Shown here: piece by piece, positions 26,662-34,953 of the stretch
Position numbering within the stretch: position 1 is the stretch's first letter
Layout: each line of letters starts with the position of its first letter
From: Rhodoferax sp.
GTDB taxonomy: Bacteria > Pseudomonadota > Gammaproteobacteria > Burkholderiales > Burkholderiaceae_C
DNA length: 64,000 nucleotides
Direction of reading: 5' to 3'
Assembly: GCA_024236015.1 (NCBI GenBank)
Contig: JACKLK010000009.1
Span: forward strand, 124,001 to 188,000
Made by a program: the position numbers and the translations under genes
The notes under the pieces: generated by a model
What the model saw: the letters and a program-made list of their open reading frames with translations, nothing else
Databases searched by the model: none
Told to the model about the DNA's origin: nothing

Positions 26662-26753
26662 GAAGATCTCACTCGTGGGTCGGCAATGGGACGGATGCGT
26701 CGAGCCGCGGGCGTGTGCTGCCCGCGCGGCAGGTCAGGGTCGGGGCCCGGCGT

Positions 26754-27128
26754 TCAGGCGTTGGCCGAGAACGTGCCGTAGGCGGTCTCGTCCATCAGCG
26801 CGTCGAGCTGCGACGCGTCGGACACCTTGACCTTGAAGAACCAGCCCGCACCGAGCGGATCGGAGTTGGCCAGCGACGGGTCGGCGCGCAGCGCCTCGTT
26901 GACCTCGGTGATCTCGCCGCTGATCGGCATGTAGACGTCGGCGGCAGCCTTGACCGATTCGACGACGCCGGCGATCTCCTTGGCATCGAACTGCTTGCCC
27001 ACTTCGGGCAGGTCGACGAACACCACGTCACCCAGCGCGTCCTGCGCATGTTGCGTGATGCCGACGGTGGCATGTTCGCCGTCGACGGCCAGCCATTCGT
27101 GGTCTTCGGTGTATTTCATCGTTGCCAT
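26754..27128 (-). CDS. gcvH: Glycine cleavage system H protein
   Basis: A 124-residue lipoyl carrier. The lipoylated lysine is K60 in ESVKAAAD, and the flanking strands (DVVFVDLPEVG, SGEITEVNEAL) and the WFFKVKV near the end match the family. It shuttles the aminomethyl group between GcvP and GcvT and electrons to lipoamide dehydrogenase. Start could be ATG 27128 or the ATG three codons later; the first is favoured by a GAGAAACC purine stretch upstream. It lies 63 bases after gcvT. Confidence 0.96.
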   Translation of the reverse strand: MATMKYTEDHEWLAVDGEHATVGITQHAQDALGDVVFVDLPEVGKQFDAKEIAGVVESVKAAADVYMPISGEITEVNEALRADPSLANSDPLGAGWFFKVKVSDASQLDALMDETAYGTFSANA

Positions 27129-27191
27129 GGGTTTCTCCAGATAGGGCGGGGTCGGTTGGTTGAACGGAAAGAGTGACGGTGGCTGGCGGAC

Positions 27192-28352
27192 TCAGCCACG
27201 GTGATACCGGTGGGGGACGAACGGCATGCCGACGACTTCCATCGGCACCGGCTTGCCCCGTACCAGGGCCTGCAGCCGGGTGCCGGGAACGGCGCTGTCG
27301 CTGCGCACGTAGGCCATCGCGATCGGCACATCGATGCTCGGGCCGAGCAGACCACTGGTGACCTCGCCGACCGGATTGCCGGAGGTGTCCTGCACCAGCG
27401 TGTGTTCGCGCACGGGAATGCGCTCGAGCGCCTTGAGGCCGACGCGCCGGCGCCCCGGTGCGGTTTCGCCCCCGGCCAGTTGCGCCAGCACCACGTCGGC
27501 GCCGGGAAAACCGCCGGCGCGCGCGCCGCCGGTGCGGCGCACTTTCTGGATCGCCCAGTTCAGGCCGGCCTCGACCGGGGTGGTGGTGGTGTCCAGGTCA
27601 TTGCCGTACAGGCACAGGCCGGCTTCCAGGCGCAGCGAGTTGCGCGCACCCAGGCCGACCGGCCTGACTTCGGGCTGGGCCAGCAGCAGCCGCGCGAACG
27701 CATCGGCATGTTGTTCGTGGACCGAGATCTCGAAGCCGTCTTCGCCGGTATAACCGCTGCGGGTCACGAACAGGTCGATCGGCCCGCTGCCGGAGGCAAC
27801 GCTGAAGTGGCCGCCGGTCATGAAGGTGAGCCGGTCGACTCCGGGCGCCAGGCGCTGCAGCGCGTCGACGGCCTGCGGGCCTTGCAAGGCCAGCAAGGCC
27901 AGTTCGGGGCAGGGGACGACGGTACAACGTTGGCCGATCCGGGCCTGGATGTGCGCGATGTCCGCGTCCTTGCAGGCGCCATTGACGATGACGAACAGGT
28001 CGCCGTCGTGCTGATGGTCGCGGTTCACGAACATCAGGTCGTCGAGGATGCCGCCGGCCTCGTTGAGCAGCAGGCCATACCGTTGCTTGCCCACCGGCAG
28101 GTCGACCACATCCACCGGCATCAGGGTTTCAAAGGCGGCCGCGGCATAGGGCCCGACCAGGCGCAGCTGGCCCATGTGCGAGACGTCGAACAGTCCGGCG
28201 GCGTTGCGCGTGTGGTGGTGCTCGGCCATCAGGCCGGCCGGATACTGGACCGGCATGTGGTAGCCGGCGAACGGCACCATGCGCGCGCCGAGTTCGATAT
28301 GCAACGCATGCAGCGGCGTCTGGCGCAAGGATTCGTTTGGATGACTGGACAC
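27192..28352 (-). CDS. gcvT: Glycine cleavage system aminomethyltransferase (T-protein)
   Basis: A 386-residue T-protein. Typical segments are LGARMVPFAGYHMPVQYPAG, GLFDVSHMGQ with the folate-site Asp, and SGYTGEDGFEI. The start is a GTG at 28352, chosen because GGGAGAG lies five bases ahead and the product then begins SSHPNESLRQTPLH as in relatives; an ATG at 28394 has no such site. It transfers the methylene carbon from GcvH to tetrahydrofolate and frees ammonia. It is the first gene of the operon and directly follows the riboswitch. Confidence 0.96.
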   Translation of the reverse strand: MSSHPNESLRQTPLHALHIELGARMVPFAGYHMPVQYPAGLMAEHHHTRNAAGLFDVSHMGQLRLVGPYAAAAFETLMPVDVVDLPVGKQRYGLLLNEAGGILDDLMFVNRDHQHDGDLFVIVNGACKDADIAHIQARIGQRCTVVPCPELALLALQGPQAVDALQRLAPGVDRLTFMTGGHFSVASGSGPIDLFVTRSGYTGEDGFEISVHEQHADAFARLLLAQPEVRPVGLGARNSLRLEAGLCLYGNDLDTTTTPVEAGLNWAIQKVRRTGGARAGGFPGADVVLAQLAGGETAPGRRRVGLKALERIPVREHTLVQDTSGNPVGEVTSGLLGPSIDVPIAMAYVRSDSAVPGTRLQALVRGKPVPMEVVGMPFVPHRYHRG

Positions 28353-28401
28353 GTGGACTCTCCCGGGGCAATACGACTCCATGGCCGAAGCCATGGGCTG
28401 C

Positions 28402-28632
28402 CCCCGCTGTCCGTGGTACCTGAGAGATTCATCGCGGCCCCTGGGGCGGCCCCGCGACTTGCTCCTTCGGTGGAGCGCCTGGCCGGCGCCCTCTCTCCAG
28501 TGGGGAAACGCCGACAGGTACTGCTACCCGTTGGCGGCTGCCAGTCCTTTTGCCTGAGCGTTCAACCGGCTGCAATCAGCCCGCACTGCGCCTTCGGCGG
28601 CCTCTGTTGAAGAGGCTCTCTCCTGACATCGG
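28402..28632 (-). promoter_or_regulatory. Tandem glycine riboswitch upstream of gcvT
   Basis: Reading the minus strand, two glycine aptamers follow each other. The first (about 28632-28530) has GGAGAG, then GCCGCCGAAGGCGC, then ACGCTCAGGCAAAAGGAC; the second (about 28505-28402) has CTGGAGAGAG, CACCGAAGGAGCAA, then ATCTCTCAGGTACCACGGAC. These are the conserved core elements of gcvT-motif RNA in the right order and spacing, ending 50 bases before the gcvT GTG. Glycine binding normally turns the operon on. A possible -10 (TACAAT, complement of 28636-28641) lies just upstream; no well-spaced -35 was found. Confidence 0.95.
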
Positions 28633-29158
28633 AAGATTGTATAGCTGAAAAAAATGTTGCCGTGCGCAACCGGTGTCAAATGACATGGGTCGGCTGGTCG
28701 GTCGACGGCCGAGCTTTTTGCGCAGGTCCGATGTACGGGCTGCGCCGCCGTGTAGTGGTGCACGCGCTGCGAAGGCCCGCGGGGGCCAACACACAGCGCT
28801 TCACTGTGCCGGTCGGGCGCTGAACGCGCCGACTGCCCTGTGGTGCTCGGTCTTGCGCCTGCATCGCGCAACTCACTGCGCGCCCTGCGGGCGCTCCGTT
28901 CAGACAGGCGCGATGAGAATGATGACGAACGCGCTTCGCGCGAGGCGCAAGCCCTGCGCTCCTCGGCGCCACAGAGGCGCGCCGTGCGTTGGCCCCCGCG
29001 GGCCTTCGCAGCGAGTCGCTGGTTGGCGGGGCGCCAAGGACGGTGTCACGACTTCGGGCTTGGGCGCAACGAACACCACCGGACCCGCCTGCCGCGATGC
29101 GTGCGAGTACCAACGCCGACAACAACCATCTGGCGCAGTGCGTGCGACGCCCGCCCGT
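28633..29158. other. Intergenic region between the gcv promoter and ETF-QO
   Basis: About 525 bases without a convincing gene. The first 50 bases hold the gcv promoter region, including an A-run and TGTCAA (complement TTGACA, but 30 bases from the -10). The rest is GC-rich, with open frames on both strands whose translations are Arg-, Ala- and Pro-rich low-complexity sequence typical of non-coding high-GC DNA. It contains the 26-bp inverted repeat described at 28765-29013. Confidence 0.6.
28765..29013. repeat. Intergenic element bounded by a 26-bp perfect inverted repeat
   Basis: Bases 28765-28790 are the exact reverse complement of 28988-29013 (arms begin CGCTGCGAAGGCCCGCG). The 197-base interior has further short palindromes such as GCGCTTCGCGC near 28931-28941. 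Length, position between genes and lack of coding suggest a dispersed extragenic repeat (REP/MITE-like) of the kind common in Burkholderiales. No transposase is present. Whether other copies exist cannot be seen in this window. Confidence 0.6.
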
Positions 29159-30856
29159 TCACATGCCGGCGTAGTTCGGTCCGCCGCCGCCCTCGGGTGT
29201 GACCCATACGATGTTCTGCGTCGGGTCCTTGATGTCGCAGGTCTTGCAGTGCACGCAGTTCTGGGCGTTGATCTGCAGGCGGTCCTTGTTGTCGTCGCCC
29301 TTGACGAATTCGTAGACGCCGGCCGGGCAATACCGTGCTTCCGGCCCGGCGTATTTGGCCAGGTTGATGTTGACCGGCACCGACGCATCCTTGAGCGTCA
29401 GGTGGGCCGGTTGCTGTTCTTCATGGTTGGTGTTGCTGATGAACACGCTCGAGAGCCGGTCGAAGGTCAGCTTGCCGTCGGGTTTCGGGTACACGATGGG
29501 TTTGCATTCGGCCGCCGGCTTGAGGTAGACATGGTCCGGCTTGTCGCGGTGCAGCGTCCAGGGCACGTTGCCGCGCAGCACGAACTGCTCGATGCCGTTC
29601 ATCACCGTGGCCACGTTCAGGCCCTTCTTGAACCAGGTCTTGAAGTTGCGCGCCTTGTGCAGTTCCGCATGCAGCCAGCTCTTCTCGAAGGCCTCCGGGT
29701 ACGCGTTGAGCTCGTCGTGCTGGCGGCCGGCGCCGATGGCGTCGAACGCTGCCTGCGCCGCCAGCATGCCGGTCTTGATGGCGGCGTGGCTGCCCTTGAT
29801 GCGGCTGACATTGAGGTAACCCGCGTCGCAGCCGACCAGCGCGCCGCCGGGGAACACGGTCTTGGGCAGGCTGAGCAGGCCACCGGCGGTGATGGCGCGG
29901 GCGCCGTAGGCGATGCGTTTGCCCGGCTTGATGCCCTTGGCCTCGTCGCCCTCGAGGTAGTAGCGGATGTTCGGATGCGTCTTCCAGCGCTGGAATTCCT
30001 CGAACGGGCTCAGGTAGGGATTGCTGTAGTCCAGGCCGGTGATGAATCCCAGTGCGACCTTGTTGTCGTCGAAGTGGTACAGGAAGGCGCCGCCGTAGGT
30101 GTCGCTGTCCATCGGCCAGCCGGCCGTGTGCAGCACGAAGCCGGGCTCGTGGCGCTGCGGGTCGATCTCCCACAACTCCTTGACGCCGATGCCGTAGGTC
30201 TGCGGATCGCTGTCGGCGTCGAGCTTGAAGCGCGCAATCAGCTGCCGGCCCAGGTGGCCGCGGGCGCCCTCGGCGAACACCGTGTACTTGGCGTGCAGTT
30301 CCATGCCGAGCTGGAAGTTGTCGCCCGGATTGCCGTCCTTGCCGACACCCAGGTTGCCGGTGGCCACACCCTTGACAGAACCGTCGTCGTTGTACAGCAC
30401 CTCGGCGGCCGGGAAGCCGGGGAAGATCTCGACGCCCAGTGCTTCGGCCTGTTCGGCCATCCAGCGTGTGACCGAGCCCAGGCTGACGATGTAGTTGCCG
30501 TGGTTCTGCAGGCATTCGGGCAGCAGGAAATTGGGGGTGCGGAACGAGGACGTCTCGCCCAGGAACACCATGGCGTCGTCGGTGACCGGTTGGTTCAACG
30601 GCGCACCGCGCGCCTTCCAGTCGGGAATCAGTTCGCTCAAGGCCTTCGGGTCCATGATGGCGCCCGACAGGATGTGCGCGCCGGGCTCCGAGCCTTTCTC
30701 CAGCACCACCACCGACAGTTCCTTCTCGGCCGCTGCCGCCAATTGCTTGAGGTGGATCGCGGTGGCCAGTCCGGCCGGTCCGCCGCCGACGACGACCACG
30801 TCGTACTCCATGGCTTCGCGCGGGCCGTGTTGCTCGATGATTTCTTCAGGTGTCAT
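29159..30856 (-). CDS. Electron transfer flavoprotein-ubiquinone oxidoreductase
   Basis: A 565-residue ETF-QO. The FAD site reads VVVVGGGPAGLATAIHL (residues 20-36), the middle has the ubiquinone-binding and membrane-surface region, and the C-terminal ferredoxin domain has CPAGVYEF and CVHCKTCDIKDP, supplying four cysteines for one 4Fe-4S cluster. It passes electrons from ETF, collected from acyl-CoA and amine dehydrogenases, to ubiquinone at the inner membrane. It is monocistronic and divergent from an SDR/thioesterase pair. Length and motifs are normal. Confidence 0.96.
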   Translation of the reverse strand: MTPEEIIEQHGPREAMEYDVVVVGGGPAGLATAIHLKQLAAAAEKELSVVVLEKGSEPGAHILSGAIMDPKALSELIPDWKARGAPLNQPVTDDAMVFLGETSSFRTPNFLLPECLQNHGNYIVSLGSVTRWMAEQAEALGVEIFPGFPAAEVLYNDDGSVKGVATGNLGVGKDGNPGDNFQLGMELHAKYTVFAEGARGHLGRQLIARFKLDADSDPQTYGIGVKELWEIDPQRHEPGFVLHTAGWPMDSDTYGGAFLYHFDDNKVALGFITGLDYSNPYLSPFEEFQRWKTHPNIRYYLEGDEAKGIKPGKRIAYGARAITAGGLLSLPKTVFPGGALVGCDAGYLNVSRIKGSHAAIKTGMLAAQAAFDAIGAGRQHDELNAYPEAFEKSWLHAELHKARNFKTWFKKGLNVATVMNGIEQFVLRGNVPWTLHRDKPDHVYLKPAAECKPIVYPKPDGKLTFDRLSSVFISNTNHEEQQPAHLTLKDASVPVNINLAKYAGPEARYCPAGVYEFVKGDDNKDRLQINAQNCVHCKTCDIKDPTQNIVWVTPEGGGGPNYAGM

Positions 30857-30972
30857 GGTCTGTGCCTTCTAGGGTCTCGGAGGTGCTGTCGCGTTGGAGT
30901 CGCGATTTTAGGCGGCTGCGGCAGAGGCGACGCCATAATGATTCGATGAACCTGACTACTGGAGACTGAGCC

Positions 30973-31755
30973 ATGGCTTACAGCATCGATCTCTCGGGCC
31001 GCGTGGCCTTCATCACCGGGGCTTCCGGCGGCCTGGGCGCGCAGTTCGCGAGGACCTTGTCCGCAGCGGGTGCCGCCGTGGTGCTGGCGAGCCGGCGTGT
31101 CGAGAAACTCAAGGAGTTGCGCTCGCAGATCGAAGCCGGTGGCGGCGACGCGCATGTGGTCGCGCTCGACGTGACCGACCACGATTCGATCAAGGCAGCG
31201 GTCGCGCACGCCGAGACCGAGGTCGGCTCCATCGACATCCTGGTCAACAATTCGGGTGTCAGCACCACGCAGCGTCTGCAGGACGTGTCCGAAGAGGACT
31301 ACGACTTCGTGTTCGACACCAACGTCAAGGGAGCCTTCTTCGTCGCGCAAGAGGTCGGCAAGCGCATGCTGGCGCGGGCACAGGGCGCCGCACCGGGCAC
31401 GTTTCTCGGCGGGCGCATCGTCAACATCGCGTCCATGGCGGGCCTGCGGGTGCTGCCGAAGATCGGCGTCTATTGCATGAGCAAGGCCGCCGTGGTCCAG
31501 ATGACGCGGGCCATGGCGCTGGAATGGGGCCGGTTCGGCATCAACGTCAATGCCATCTGCCCAGGATACATCGACACCGAGATCAACCACCACCACTGGG
31601 ACACGGAGCAGGGCCGCAAGCTGATCCAGATGCTGCCGCGCAAACGCGTCGGCCAGGCACAGGACCTCGATGCGCTGCTGGTGATGTTGTGCTCCAAGGA
31701 GAGCCATTTCGTCAATGGCGCGGTGATCGCCGCCGACGACGGATTCGCGGTATGA
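30973..31755 (+). CDS. Short-chain dehydrogenase/reductase (SDR)
   Basis: A 260-residue classical SDR. TGASGGLG is the cofactor loop, NNSG the fold motif, IVNIAS carries the catalytic Ser and YCMSK the Tyr and Lys; CPGYIDTEI is the usual post-catalytic motif. The ASRR stretch after strand 2 favours NADP(H). Its stop overlaps the start of the thioesterase gene (ATGA), so the two are coupled and likely act on an acyl-CoA such as a 3-hydroxyacyl-CoA. It diverges from the ETF-QO gene by 116 bases, consistent with a role in fatty-acid or branched acyl-CoA metabolism. Confidence 0.9.
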   Translation: MAYSIDLSGRVAFITGASGGLGAQFARTLSAAGAAVVLASRRVEKLKELRSQIEAGGGDAHVVALDVTDHDSIKAAVAHAETEVGSIDILVNNSGVSTTQRLQDVSEEDYDFVFDTNVKGAFFVAQEVGKRMLARAQGAAPGTFLGGRIVNIASMAGLRVLPKIGVYCMSKAAVVQMTRAMALEWGRFGINVNAICPGYIDTEINHHHWDTEQGRKLIQMLPRKRVGQAQDLDALLVMLCSKESHFVNGAVIAADDGFAV

Positions 31756-32171
31756 GGTTGACGCTGCCCGCGCACAAGAAACGGGTGTTCGAGAGCACGA
31801 TCCCGATCCGCTGGGGCGACATGGATGCCATGGGGCACCTGAACAACACCACGTATTTCCGCTACATGGAGATCTGCCGCATCGACTGGATGGCGTCGGT
31901 GAACCACGTACCCAGCGATGCCGACGAAGGCATCGTCATCGTCAATGCCTTCTGCAATTTCTACCGCCAGCTGACCTATCCCGGCGACGTGCGCCTGACG
32001 ATGTATGCCAGCGATCCGGCACGCACCACCTTCGAGACCTGGGTCACGATGGAGCGCACGGACGCGCCCGGCGTGATCTGCGCCGAGGGTGGCGCCACGA
32101 CGATCTGGGTCGACATCCCGAACCAGAAGGCCAAGGACTTGCCGGACTGGCTGCGCGCGCTCGTCAGCTGA
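31752..32171 (+). CDS. Acyl-CoA thioesterase, 4HBT hotdog family
   Basis: A 139-residue single hotdog domain. The active-site motif RWGDMDAMGHLNNTTYFRY gives the catalytic Asp and the HxNN helix start of the 4-hydroxybenzoyl-CoA thioesterase group; VICAEGGATTIWVD is the closing strand pair. It hydrolyses acyl- or aroyl-CoA thioesters. The start ATG at 31752 overlaps the SDR stop codon. The gene ends one base before the end of a convergent AhpD-like gene. Confidence 0.9.
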   Translation: MRLTLPAHKKRVFESTIPIRWGDMDAMGHLNNTTYFRYMEICRIDWMASVNHVPSDADEGIVIVNAFCNFYRQLTYPGDVRLTMYASDPARTTFETWVTMERTDAPGVICAEGGATTIWVDIPNQKAKDLPDWLRALVS

Positions 32172-32172
32172 T

Positions 32173-32748
32173 CTATTTCGGCCGCGGCACCCGGCCCATC
32201 AGATAGAACTCGGGGTTGGGCATCATGCCGCTCATGTTGGCGATGCGGTTGGACAGGCCGAAGAATGCGGTAATGGCGCCGATGTCCCAGATGTCCTCGT
32301 CGTTCAGTCCGTGGGCGTGCAGCGCCTCGAAATCGGCGTCCTCGAGTTCGTCCGCATGCTGGCAGACCTTCATCGCGAAGTCGAGGATGGCGCGCTGGCG
32401 CGCGGAGATGTCGGCCTTGCGGTAGTTCACCGCCACCTGGTCGGCCACCAGCGGCTTCTTTTCGTAGATGCGCAGGATGGCGCCGTGCGCGACCACGCAA
32501 TACAGGCAGTTGTTGGCCGCGCTGGTCGTGGTGACGATCATCTCGCGCTCGCCCTTGGTCAGGTTCGATTCCTCGCGCAGCATCAGTGCGTCGTGGTAGG
32601 CGAAGAAGGCGCGCCATTCGGCGGGCCGGCGGGCCAGGCCCAGGAAGACGTTGGGGATGAAGCCGGATTTCTCCTGCACCTCCAGGATGCGCGTGCGGAT
32701 GTCCTCGGGCAGGTCCTCGAGTGCGGGTGCGGGGTAGCGTTGGGTCAT
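32173..32748 (-). CDS. Peroxidase-related (AhpD/CMD-like) protein
   Basis: A 191-residue all-helical protein of the carboxymuconolactone decarboxylase-like superfamily. The redox motif NNCLYCVVAHG (CxxC...H) is that of AhpD-type alkylhydroperoxidases and of the uncharacterised peroxidase-related group with the same length. It likely reduces organic peroxides or acts as a thiol redox protein. It lies 28 bases after the aldolase-like gene on the same strand and so probably belongs to the LuxR-regulator operon. Confidence 0.88.
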   Translation of the reverse strand: MTQRYPAPALEDLPEDIRTRILEVQEKSGFIPNVFLGLARRPAEWRAFFAYHDALMLREESNLTKGEREMIVTTTSAANNCLYCVVAHGAILRIYEKKPLVADQVAVNYRKADISARQRAILDFAMKVCQHADELEDADFEALHAHGLNDEDIWDIGAITAFFGLSNRIANMSGMMPNPEFYLMGRVPRPK

Positions 32749-32776
32749 GGTGTCTCCTTGAAGGGCTGCGGCCAGC

Positions 32777-33439
32777 TTACCAGCGCGCGCCGAACTGCTG
32801 CTGCAGATCCTGCAACTGCGCCGGGCTCAGCGGTCGCGGCGGCGGCTGGCGCATGTCCACCAGCCGCGCGGTTTCTTCCAGTTCCTCGAGCGTGGCCATC
32901 GCCGCGGCCGGGGATGCATGCCAGACGTTGGGCCCGAGGCGCTCGAGCATGACGGCGCGCAACTCGATGCCATTGGCCGCGTAACGGCCGATGGTCTCGG
33001 TCACCGCCGCGGCGGCCCGGGCATCGCCGGGATAGTGATAGGGGATCACCGGCACCCGCCCGACCTTCATCACGTAATACGGCGTGATCGGCGGCAGCAG
33101 TTCGGCTTCGTGCGGACCCAGCGTCAGCGCCACGCAGTGTGTGCTGTGGGTATGCAGCACGCAGCGCGGCGGCTGGGCGAAGCCGCCGGTGGCGTGGTAG
33201 ATGCGGGTGTGCAGCGCGATCGTCTTGCTGGCCTTGTCACCGCCGGTCTGGCGTCCGTCCCGGTCGAGCCGGGCCAGCCGGGCCGGGTCCAGGAAACCCA
33301 GGCAGGCGTCGGTGGGCGTGATCAGGAAGCCGTCGTCGAGCCGCACGCTGATGTTGCCGGCGCTGGCGTGCACGTAGCCGCGCTGGTACAGGCTTTGGCC
33401 GATGCGGCAGATTTCGTCGCGGGCGAGGGTTTCGTTCAT
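32777..33439 (-). CDS. Class II aldolase/adducin family protein (OtnC-like), catalytic residues altered
   Basis: A 220-residue class II aldolase-fold protein, nearest in feel to 3-oxo-tetronate 4-phosphate decarboxylases. HASAGNIS, ITPTDACLG and the zinc-binding HTHSTH are present. However, the position normally holding the catalytic Glu (SKExxLH) reads SKTIALH, and the NHG motif with the third zinc-binding His reads ERLG. The C-terminal TLEELEETARL helix is normal. It may therefore be a non-catalytic or altered member. It follows the PAS-LuxR gene by 28 bases on the minus strand. Confidence 0.8.
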   Translation of the reverse strand: MNETLARDEICRIGQSLYQRGYVHASAGNISVRLDDGFLITPTDACLGFLDPARLARLDRDGRQTGGDKASKTIALHTRIYHATGGFAQPPRCVLHTHSTHCVALTLGPHEAELLPPITPYYVMKVGRVPVIPYHYPGDARAAAAVTETIGRYAANGIELRAVMLERLGPNVWHASPAAAMATLEELEETARLVDMRQPPPRPLSPAQLQDLQQQFGARW

Positions 33440-33467
33440 GGTCGCAACCGGGAGTGGGTGGAGGGAC

Positions 33468-34013
33468 TCAGCCGCCCATCAGCTTGTGGACCAGGTCGGC
33501 CGTCGTGGACGCCGCGTATTTTCGCATCAGGCGGGCACGGTAGATCTCCACGGTACGGTGGCTGATGTCCAGCACGCGGCCGATCTGCTTGCTGGTCAGG
33601 CCGTCCATCAGGCCGGCTGCGACCTCGCGTTCGCGCGCTGTCAGTTCGGCCTTGACCGGCCGGCGCGAGGACAGGTCCATGAAGGTCCAGATGCCGGCCG
33701 CGTGCGGGTCGTTGCGGTCCATCGCGCGCCCGGTCACATGGCACCAGAAGGTCTCGCCATTGCCGCGTTTCATGACCCGGTCGTCCGCATAGTGGCCGGC
33801 GGTATTGAGGATGGGCGCAATACGCACGCCGGTGCGTTCGTATTCCTGTTGGCTCGGATACAGCACCTGGAAGGTCTGGCCGATCAGCAACTCGCGCGAC
33901 AGGCCGAACATCTCGCACAGGCGCGCATTGCAGTCGACGATGCTGCGATGGCGCGACAACACCAGGCCGATCGGCGAGAGTTCGAAGGCCAGCCGGTAGT
34001 CGATGTCGGTCAT
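33468..34013 (-). CDS. PAS-domain LuxR-type transcriptional regulator
   Basis: A 181-residue regulator with an N-terminal PAS domain (about residues 8-112, with a FWCHVTGRAMDR strand typical of PAS/PAC) and a C-terminal LuxR helix-turn-helix (about 122-178: LTAREREVAAGLMDGLTSKQIG then SHRTVEIYRARLMRKY). It lacks a phospho-acceptor domain, so the PAS pocket should sense the signal directly. It diverges from scoAB, and a perfect 11+11 bp dyad lies between them close to scoA. It most probably activates scoAB, sensing an aromatic or organic acid; this is inferred from arrangement. Confidence 0.87.
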   Translation of the reverse strand: MTDIDYRLAFELSPIGLVLSRHRSIVDCNARLCEMFGLSRELLIGQTFQVLYPSQQEYERTGVRIAPILNTAGHYADDRVMKRGNGETFWCHVTGRAMDRNDPHAAGIWTFMDLSSRRPVKAELTAREREVAAGLMDGLTSKQIGRVLDISHRTVEIYRARLMRKYAASTTADLVHKLMGG

Positions 34014-34159
34014 GGGGTTCCCACGCTTGTCGGCTCGTGTACCGCGCGGACTCCCACGGGGGCGGGTCCTGGCTGCGCCGCACAACGTGCGCCTTGGGGT
34101 GGCCCGACGGAAATCTCCGACGTCGTGCAAGGAGTGATGCAGGTGTCCACAGGTACGAA

Positions 34160-34185
34160 ATACTACGTATGGTGATACGTAGTAT
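34160..34185. promoter_or_regulatory. Perfect 11+11 bp dyad, probable LuxR-type operator
   Basis: ATACTACGTAT at 34160-34170 is exactly repeated in reverse complement at 34175-34185, with GGTG between. Each arm also contains the palindrome TACGTA (34164-34169 and 34176-34181). It ends 30 bases before the scoA GTG and lies 147 bases upstream of the divergent PAS-LuxR gene. The symmetry and AT-rich setting fit a dimeric HTH activator or repressor site. Confidence 0.7.
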
Positions 34186-34214
34186 CGTTCAGGTCTCACT
34201 ATCAGGAGACGCGT

Positions 34215-34922
34215 GTGAACAAGATCTATCCCTCCGCCGCCCAGGCGCTCGAAGGCATCGTCAAGGATGGCCAGTTGATGGCCGTGGGAGGCTTCGGCCT
34301 GTGCGGCATCCCCGAAGCATTGATCGACGCCTTGCGCGACAGCGGCGTCAAGGGCCTGACGGTCATCTCCAACAATGCCGGTGTCGACGGTTTCGGCCTG
34401 GGCAAGCTGCTCGAGACGCGCCAGATCAAGCGCATGATCTCCAGCTACGTGGGCGAGAACAAGGAATTCGAGCGCCAGTACCTGGCCGGCGAACTCGAAC
34501 TGGAGTTCACGCCGCAAGGCACGCTGGCCGAGAAGCTGCGCGCCGGCGGCGCCGGCATTCCGGCCTTCTTCACCAAGACCGGTGTTGGCACGATGGTGGC
34601 CGAAGGCAAGGAGTTGCGCGAGTTCGACGGCGAGACCTACGTGATGGAGCGTTCGCTGGTGCCCGATGTGTCGCTGGTCAAGGCGCACCGGGCCGACAAG
34701 TCGGGCAACCTGCAGTTCCGCTATACCGCGCGCAACTTCAATCCGGCCGCGGCCATGGCCGGCAGGATCACCATCGTCGAGGTCGAGGAGATCGTCGAGA
34801 CCGGCGCCATCGAGCCGGACCAGGTGCACCTGCCGGGCATCTATGCCCACCGCATCGTGCTCAATGCCAACCCGGAGAAGCGCATCGAGAAGCGCACGAT
34901 CCGCGCCAAGGCAGCCGCCTGA
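34215..34922 (+). CDS. 3-oxoacid CoA-transferase subunit A
   Basis: A 235-residue alpha subunit of a SCOT-type family I CoA-transferase. VGGFGLCGIPEALIDAL is the CoA-binding GxGxxGxP-like region; NNAGVDGFGLGKLL and SYVGENKEFERQYL are family landmarks. It works with the beta subunit 31 bases downstream to move CoA from succinyl-CoA to a 3-oxo acid (acetoacetate or 3-oxoadipate). The start is a GTG at 34215 after AGGAGA. The 11+11 bp dyad just upstream suggests control by the adjacent PAS-LuxR protein. Confidence 0.93.
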   Translation: MNKIYPSAAQALEGIVKDGQLMAVGGFGLCGIPEALIDALRDSGVKGLTVISNNAGVDGFGLGKLLETRQIKRMISSYVGENKEFERQYLAGELELEFTPQGTLAEKLRAGGAGIPAFFTKTGVGTMVAEGKELREFDGETYVMERSLVPDVSLVKAHRADKSGNLQFRYTARNFNPAAAMAGRITIVEVEEIVETGAIEPDQVHLPGIYAHRIVLNANPEKRIEKRTIRAKAAA

Positions 34923-34953
34923 ACGCACCGAACGACATCACAGGAGATACGAA

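Noticed and set aside
23698..26781. A 1027-codon open frame on the plus strand opposite gcvP
   Set aside because: Its translation is Arg/His/Gly-rich low complexity mirroring gcvP codon bias; gcvP on the minus strand has all family motifs.
28765..29013. Calling the inverted-repeat element an insertion sequence
   Set aside because: No transposase or remnant can be read inside and it is only 249 bp.
28676..29125. A 149-codon minus-strand gene between gcvT and ETF-QO
   Set aside because: Translation is Arg/Ala/Pro-rich without hydrophobic core and is interrupted by the inverted repeat; no ribosome site.
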